Source of the DNA: Strigamia acuminata
Taxonomy: Eukaryota; Arthropoda; Chilopoda; Geophilomorpha; Linotaeniidae
Assembly: GCA_949358305.1 (NCBI GenBank)
Contig: OX442315.1
Span: 20,796,427 to 20,860,426, forward strand
Length of the DNA: 64,000 nt
Direction of reading: 5' to 3'
Shown: positions 58,401 through 64,000 of the stretch, in pieces
Position numbering within the stretch: the first letter of the stretch is position 1
Layout: every line of letters begins with the position of its first letter
Made by a program: the position numbers and the translations under genes
Notes under the pieces: generated by a model
Databases searched by the model: none
The model's input: the letters and a program-made list of their open reading frames with translations, nothing else
What the model was told of the DNA's origin: nothing

Positions 58401-61400
58401 ACCCCTCTTCACGCATAGTTGAATGGTTTTCGCACAATTCCGAGACACTAACAAAAACAAAAATCTTATTTAATGTTATTTCTTTAAATCCGAGTATAAA
58501 CCACACTCACATTTTATTAAATAAATTTTTGTACTGATCATTCCCACGCCCACCTTCAATCAGTACGTCTAATTGAGTTACCATTTCGTTTTCAAACTGT
58601 GTTAATAAAATTAAATAATTAATTAAAATAGACTTTAATTTTAATTGTGTTTCGATTTCACCCCATTAAAATTTCCTTTGATTTCCTTTACGTGATTACA
58701 TTCGTTCGTGACCGGGCTACGTCGAGAATAAAACTCGCATTGCATCATATCAAAAAATATCAAAATGGTGGCTTTCCGAAGCTCAACTTCGGGCACGAGT
58801 GTCATTTCCAAAAACGGACCAACCATACCGGGAACAAATTGAATCTTATGTTGACCTAAAAAGATCGAATTGAGTAAAATCGTTTACATTCACAGATCGT
58901 TGTAATCTACCTAAACTGAACCACATTGATCGAATTTCAAAACCAGCTTCTCGTCTCATATCCTTGTACCTGGTAAAAAAATAAATAAAAATAAAAATAA
59001 AAATAAATCAGGCTCGTACGAGCCAGTCTAAAAATGTTTTAACATACCTGCAAATTATTTTATTCCTTTTAGTTTGACTAAAGTTTTCTAATTGTAAAGC
59101 ATCTTGAGTAATAAATGAAATGGCACAATGAAAGAAATTACTCCAAATCTGATATTCGAACGGGTCACTGAATGTACTTCGAATTGTATCGCTGAAGTAC
59201 CGGAGAGCTTTTAAAATGACACTAAAATAAAAACTAATCAAGTTTGCGTTCTGCCGACAAATTTAAACCTTGTCACCTGTTTTGCAACATAATCATCTGA
59301 CACCAATCCGGTGGATAAACATTTCGCCTGACTAAATCTTTAAAAATCAGCACGATTTCCGTTATAAAATCAAGCGTATCTGAGCGATGTGAAAACAGCT
59401 GAGTGTATTGTTTGTAGTGGTAAGGTGTTGTCTCCCGCAAGATGGTAATCATAATGGCAACAAAATTCCCCACAGAAAAAGATGATTTGTCCATTCTTAT
59501 AACAGTTTGAGTGATAGTACGAAAAATAGTAACTAAAATCTCTGAAATGTCGTCAACGATTTGACACTAAATAAAATAAAAATTCCTAGTTACTACAAAA
59601 CAAATCTAATTTTCCGCATGAATTTCGATTCTTACATCATCATCACGGTACAACACTTCCAAAATATCGCTTAGAATCTTCACACACAGCTCTACTTCTT
59701 CCTCCCGCTCTAAAAGATACTTAATGTGCAAACAAAATACTTGAAGCATAATTCGTCGACTGCCTAAAAAATAATAAAATTTATTAAAACGATTTTGTAG
59801 ATATTATTATAATAAAAATTACATACTCGGTTCTTTAAATAAATCGCTAAAAACAATATCGTTAACACACATCATCTTCTGTTTGGTCAGCCTGTCTATC
59901 GGTACGTTGTGAATTAAATTAACGACGATTAAACTAAAAAAAAAATCAATTTTATTAAAATCACGATTAACCCAAACAACACTTCGTTACCTAAGTTCTT
60001 TGGAATCAAACACGCTCAAGATGTCAGTAATTGTCGACGGGAAATATTTGAGGCAGGCTCCCTGAACAAGAAGTGTCATACCGCTCGTATATAACATCAT
60101 TCCTGTAAACGAGTTTAGTAACTGTTGAAGGGATGATTCAAAATGCTGTCTGCCTTTGCCTTCATTCAACCTGTTTAAAGAAATAAATTAAAAGTGAAGT
60201 TACATGTACTGTCTCAAATAAAATAAAGTTTTACTGGGAGAAAAGAATCCTTGAACGAATAATAAATTTAAAAATGTAATGCAAAGATTTCATCGTTCGA
60301 AGCAAATTATCCTGTCCTTCGCTCACGTTTGCATTATCGACCAAATACTTGAGAACGACCATCAATTTGCTTCAAAAAATATAAATAAATAAATAAATAC
60401 TGTAAAATGAATATTGTAATATTGTATACTTGTACGCAAGAGTTGCACTAAATGTCTCTTTTATGTAGACGTCTAATACGGGTTTAAAATGCTGATATTT
60501 CCGATCTGAGATCAAACCAATTATAAAAACCTAAAAAACAAAAATTCTTTGAGTGATAATTTTGCATAGTTTTTGTAAATTGTGTCACTAACATACCAAG
60601 GCTTCAAATACTAAATTATCGTAAAGATCAGAATCATTATTGAGCATAAGTATATTAAACAAAGCATCTAAAACATCTTGTAAAAACTAAAATAAAAATG
60701 CAGATAAATAATCACTAAATATATTTACGACGCCACAATAAACATGAAATGTTTACTTTTACTACTTCCTCCCCATCGACATTCATGAGCGAGAGCAAAT
60801 TTTCCTTCAAACCGTCTTGGCAATCGGCCCACTTCAATAAACCTAACAAATCAACTGCAAACAAGTTTTTTTTTCATTAAAAAAATCAACACAATGTCTT
60901 AAAACCTACTGTTTTGCGTAAGTTTTGTTGAACATATCAAAGTCGATATTTGGAAGGAATCTTTAATGCTCAGACTTAATCCTCCCGACTGTAGGGTATG
61001 TTTTGAATGATTAGCTCCATCGCCGCTTTTTACGTTTTCTAGTTCTTGACGCGTTGAAGGTAATGTTAAATAATGTACATCTTTGTCTGAATACTTTTTG
61101 TGGTCCACCTACAAACATAATTTTATTTTTAAATTAAATAATATCTTTTTGTCAAAAAACTTGAAATTCTTACTCTGTAAACTAAGAGGTTGTGCGATTC
61201 GTTCTTTAAAGTTGTTCCATTTTCTTGCCGCAGTTTTACAAAACTCACTGCGAATGGTTTTTCACTTTTATCCTTGACTAAATAAAATAGATACCGGTAA
61301 ATCAATTGTAACGGTAGCGCAGCGAACGTAAGCACGATTTACCATCGTTGGAAGACCGGTGTCGAAAATTAAATTTGATGTGAGCGCTGTCGAATTCTTC

Positions 61401-63871
61401 AATAGGAATTGTAACCTTTCCAAAAAGAATAAAACATTAAATATCTAATCTCGTGTATACCAGTATTCTTTTAATACCTTAAGTGTTTCAAACCATTTGG
61501 GCTTATCCTCGTGGTAATAAATAACGCTACGATATTCGTTTAAAGACTCAACACCAGCACCGATGCTTATATAGCTCTATAGCAATAATCAGTAACATTA
61601 GTACAAACTAACGCTACCCTAAACAAAATCTCATTCACTTTTAGAATTTGCCCTTTTTCGTTAAACACTCGAATAGAAACTTCAACATTCTTATCAGAAG
61701 ACTTGTTTCCCTTTGGAAATTCTCCTTGAACCAGCGTTAAATACAAATCATTGCGCACGTCACCTAAATAAACAGTAATCGATCATTTTAAACAAATATT
61801 AATAATAAAATTTAGTTTACCTGGCAAAATAATTTCAGGAAACCCCATTTTCCTAGCGATGGCCGTAGTAACGGATACCAGGTGAGGATTTTCTTCCCGT
61901 ACCTTCAAAACAACAACGTGCGAAATGAATTAATAAGGTTATTTGGATCAACAACAACGCACCTGTTTAAGATCTCCATGCAACAATTTGACCGATATCC
62001 ATAATCCTTGCCCTTTATGTTCTTTCTGACTAACTTCTTTGGAAGAGATGGCTTTGCGAATAACACTTTCTAAAAACTCTCGATCACCGCATCTAAAGTA
62101 AGGAAAAGCGTAAAAAATTTAGAAATTTAAATAAAAATAAACAAATAAATAAAAACTTACTGGATAAATGGTATAAAATGTTGTTTTTCTTCGTCGCTTT
62201 CTAACTTTCCACTGACAATATCAGTAACATCTTTGGCTACGGTTTGAACAGAAATAAAACATTATTGATTGCGATCGATTTAATTTTAAGAAGATTTATT
62301 TATTTATTTATTTATTATTTATTTATTTATTACCAGCTATTCCGAATGGTCGCCGTAATTCTTCGACAGACTTTTTAGGAGTGTATGTCATCCGCCTGTG
62401 ATCAACATCTTTAAGCTCCATTGCACCTAATAAAATGTCAATATTCAATAAATTTGTTATTGATATTCAACACATTAACTTACCTATCCTTACAATTTGA
62501 CATATCAAAAATACCTTCTCTCGCAAAAGATCGTTAGTTCCTAAATCCTAAATTAAACGACTCGTCAATAACCATTACGTACAAATATTAAATTTTACTC
62601 ACAGTGAATAAAACCCTCAAATTGTTCAATTGATCAAGATCGCGAGCCAAACCTTCTTTCGCCCATTTGACGACATAATGCTCACTAAAAGTGTAATACA
62701 TATATTCATTCATTCATTATTTCATGTATAATTTCATGTGAAATACTAAAAACTACCTAATAAAATTCATTTCTTTGGCGTCATATAAAGTCATCAACAA
62801 ATCTGCATCATCTCCAATCTTGCACACAAAGTTTTTTAACGTGACATACAGACTATGGCAATATCTCGTTGTTGATTTTAAAGTCTGAAAAATTACCTGA
62901 AATACATTTTTGTAATTATAATGTGAAACAATAAGTGGTCAAATAACTTACAGATCGATGCAGCCTTTGCGTGGCAAGTTCATGTTGACGATACAAATGT
63001 ATTGTACTAGTTTCTTCTGGATTCAGAATGTTTCCTTGCTCATCTCGAACAACTAAATCCAAATCTAAAATACTGTTTCCTATATCTATGATGGTGGTTA
63101 TTTTATGCTTCAATTCTTTTAATTCATCCTAAACGTTAAAATAAAATTTTGAGATTCTCGATTTTCTGGATTACGCATTTTTGGAAAAGAATGTGATAAA
63201 TTTAATGCAAATTATCCTAATCTTAAAAATAAAGATAATAAAAATAATCGAGCTATTATTATCTCAGCTTACTACTGGTAATGCTCCAGTTAAAATCAAT
63301 CTTCTGTATTCAATAAGCTCGTACATCATTCCACGAATTTTATCAAAGTTTTCTCCACTTCTCTGAGGAAATCAAATTCCAATGTAAAGTCAGTTCGACA
63401 AACCATGTATAAATTTGCAAACCATGTAAAGCTGTTTCCAAATCACTAGCCATTCTCGCAAAGTGGTAGTAATTTCTTGAATTATCGGAATTTCCTTCGG
63501 TATAACTTCCTCGAACGGCCTAAAATGTAACAAACATTAATGCCACATCTGGTTCTAAAGATAAATGTATTCTTATACCCAGTTTTATCAATAACTGCTT
63601 CTTTGATATGAATGTATTTTTTTGGAAAGATTCCTTTATGATGCCGAGTCCTTGTAGAGTAGCCATAATACCAATCTACAAAAAAATATATATATAAAAT
63701 AAATAAACATCTAACTAATAAACATCCTTTGGGAATAACTGCAGGTTTAATATACTCGTTTTCACCTTTAATTTCTTCTAAAATGTGAACAGTATCGCCG
63801 AGATTTAATTCCAGAAAAAATTCATTAGTATCCGACTTGAAAGTGAAAATAACTATCAATATAAAAAAATA
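54651..63871 (-). CDS. mbc: DOCK1/2/5-type (myoblast city) Rac guanine-nucleotide exchange factor, N-terminus outside window
   Basis: More than thirty short exons on the minus strand run right to left. The SH3 domain is at about 63490-63871 ([26 protein letters not shown]). The region after it has [18 protein letters not shown]. The lipid-binding C2-like DHR1 domain follows at about 61300-62100 ([26 protein letters not shown]). Helical DOCK repeats include [17 protein letters not shown] and [20 protein letters not shown]. The DHR2 GEF domain is at about 56480-58530 ([33 protein letters not shown] and [16 protein letters not shown]). The tail is Ser/Pro-rich with PPPLPQK. It ends in a 7-residue micro-exon (TETEETK) and [16 protein letters not shown], candidate Crk-SH3 ligands. 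With ELMO it activates Rac in engulfment, migration and myoblast fusion. The exon before the SH3 core was not found, so the start lies beyond the edge. Confidence 0.95.
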
Positions 63872-64000
63872 TAAAAAACAAATGAAAATAATTATTAAAA
63901 AACAAATCTTATTGACAGTAAATATAAATGAGAAAAGTAAACAGGAAATATTTCTCCGGATGTGAACGCTTGTTCGTAATTCGGATGTACTTATACAATA
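63872..64000 (-). other. Right edge, probably DOCK intron
   Basis: AT-rich sequence upstream of the SH3 exon acceptor; no further DOCK coding exon is visible before the edge. Confidence 0.5.

Overview
This is nuclear DNA from an invertebrate animal. It is AT-rich and packed with intron-bearing genes whose introns are often only 45-100 bp. The pipsqueak-type E93/LCOR gene, the single-copy state of every family and an intact BEL/Pao retrotransposon suggest a slowly evolving protostome, most likely an arthropod, but the species cannot be told. A motile-cilium gene (CFAP206) implies that the animal still makes flagella or cilia.

Layout. 1-1.2 kb: 5' end of a BEL/Pao element (minus strand; primer-binding site and open gag). 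1.2-11.5 kb: a long AT-rich intron or upstream region, then an ARID5 gene (+). 12.2-14.0 kb: RMND5 (-), divergent from RNF103 (+, 14.7-16.8 kb). 17.1-18.2 kb: NRBF2 (-). 18.8-19.5 kb: ADO (-), divergent from BIN3 (+, 20.0-21.2 kb). 22.3-22.8 kb: PAIP2 (-), divergent from a securin-like gene (+, 23.4-24.3 kb). 24.4-26.85 kb: R3HCC1 (-). 28.6-34.3 kb: E93/LCOR (+) with a 2.4 kb 3' UTR. 36.7-39.5 kb: condensin subunit NCAPH (-), divergent from SFR1 (+). 40.3-41.0 kb: MRPS18C (-), divergent from ELMOD3 (+). 43.1-46.0 kb: CFAP206 (-). 47.1-49.8 kb: a lysyl-oxidase-like gene (+). 54.65 kb to near the right edge: a DOCK1/2/5 (myoblast city) gene (-), its first coding exon apparently outside the window.

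Two things stand out. First, most of these genes have human relatives that, from memory, sit on 2p/2q, 5q, 8p and 10q, the four regions that carry EGR1-EGR4. The window therefore looks like an unduplicated version of an ancient vertebrate paralogon. Second, the 49.4-55.4 kb interval is rearranged: the convergent 3' ends of LOXL and DOCK are present twice in direct orientation. The 2.7 kb between the copies is a mosaic of broken gene pieces, including a decayed SFR1 exon, a 160-180 bp-arm inverted repeat carrying an exon-like segment, and an Arg/Asp-rich pseudo-exon pair.

Functionally the genes are unrelated housekeeping and developmental genes: ubiquitin ligases, autophagy, thiol oxidation, membrane curvature, translation control, chromosome segregation, recombination, mitochondrial translation, cilia, matrix cross-linking and Rac activation. 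They are arranged mainly as divergent pairs sharing short promoters. Exon boundaries were placed by eye from GT/AG sites, reading phase and family resemblance.
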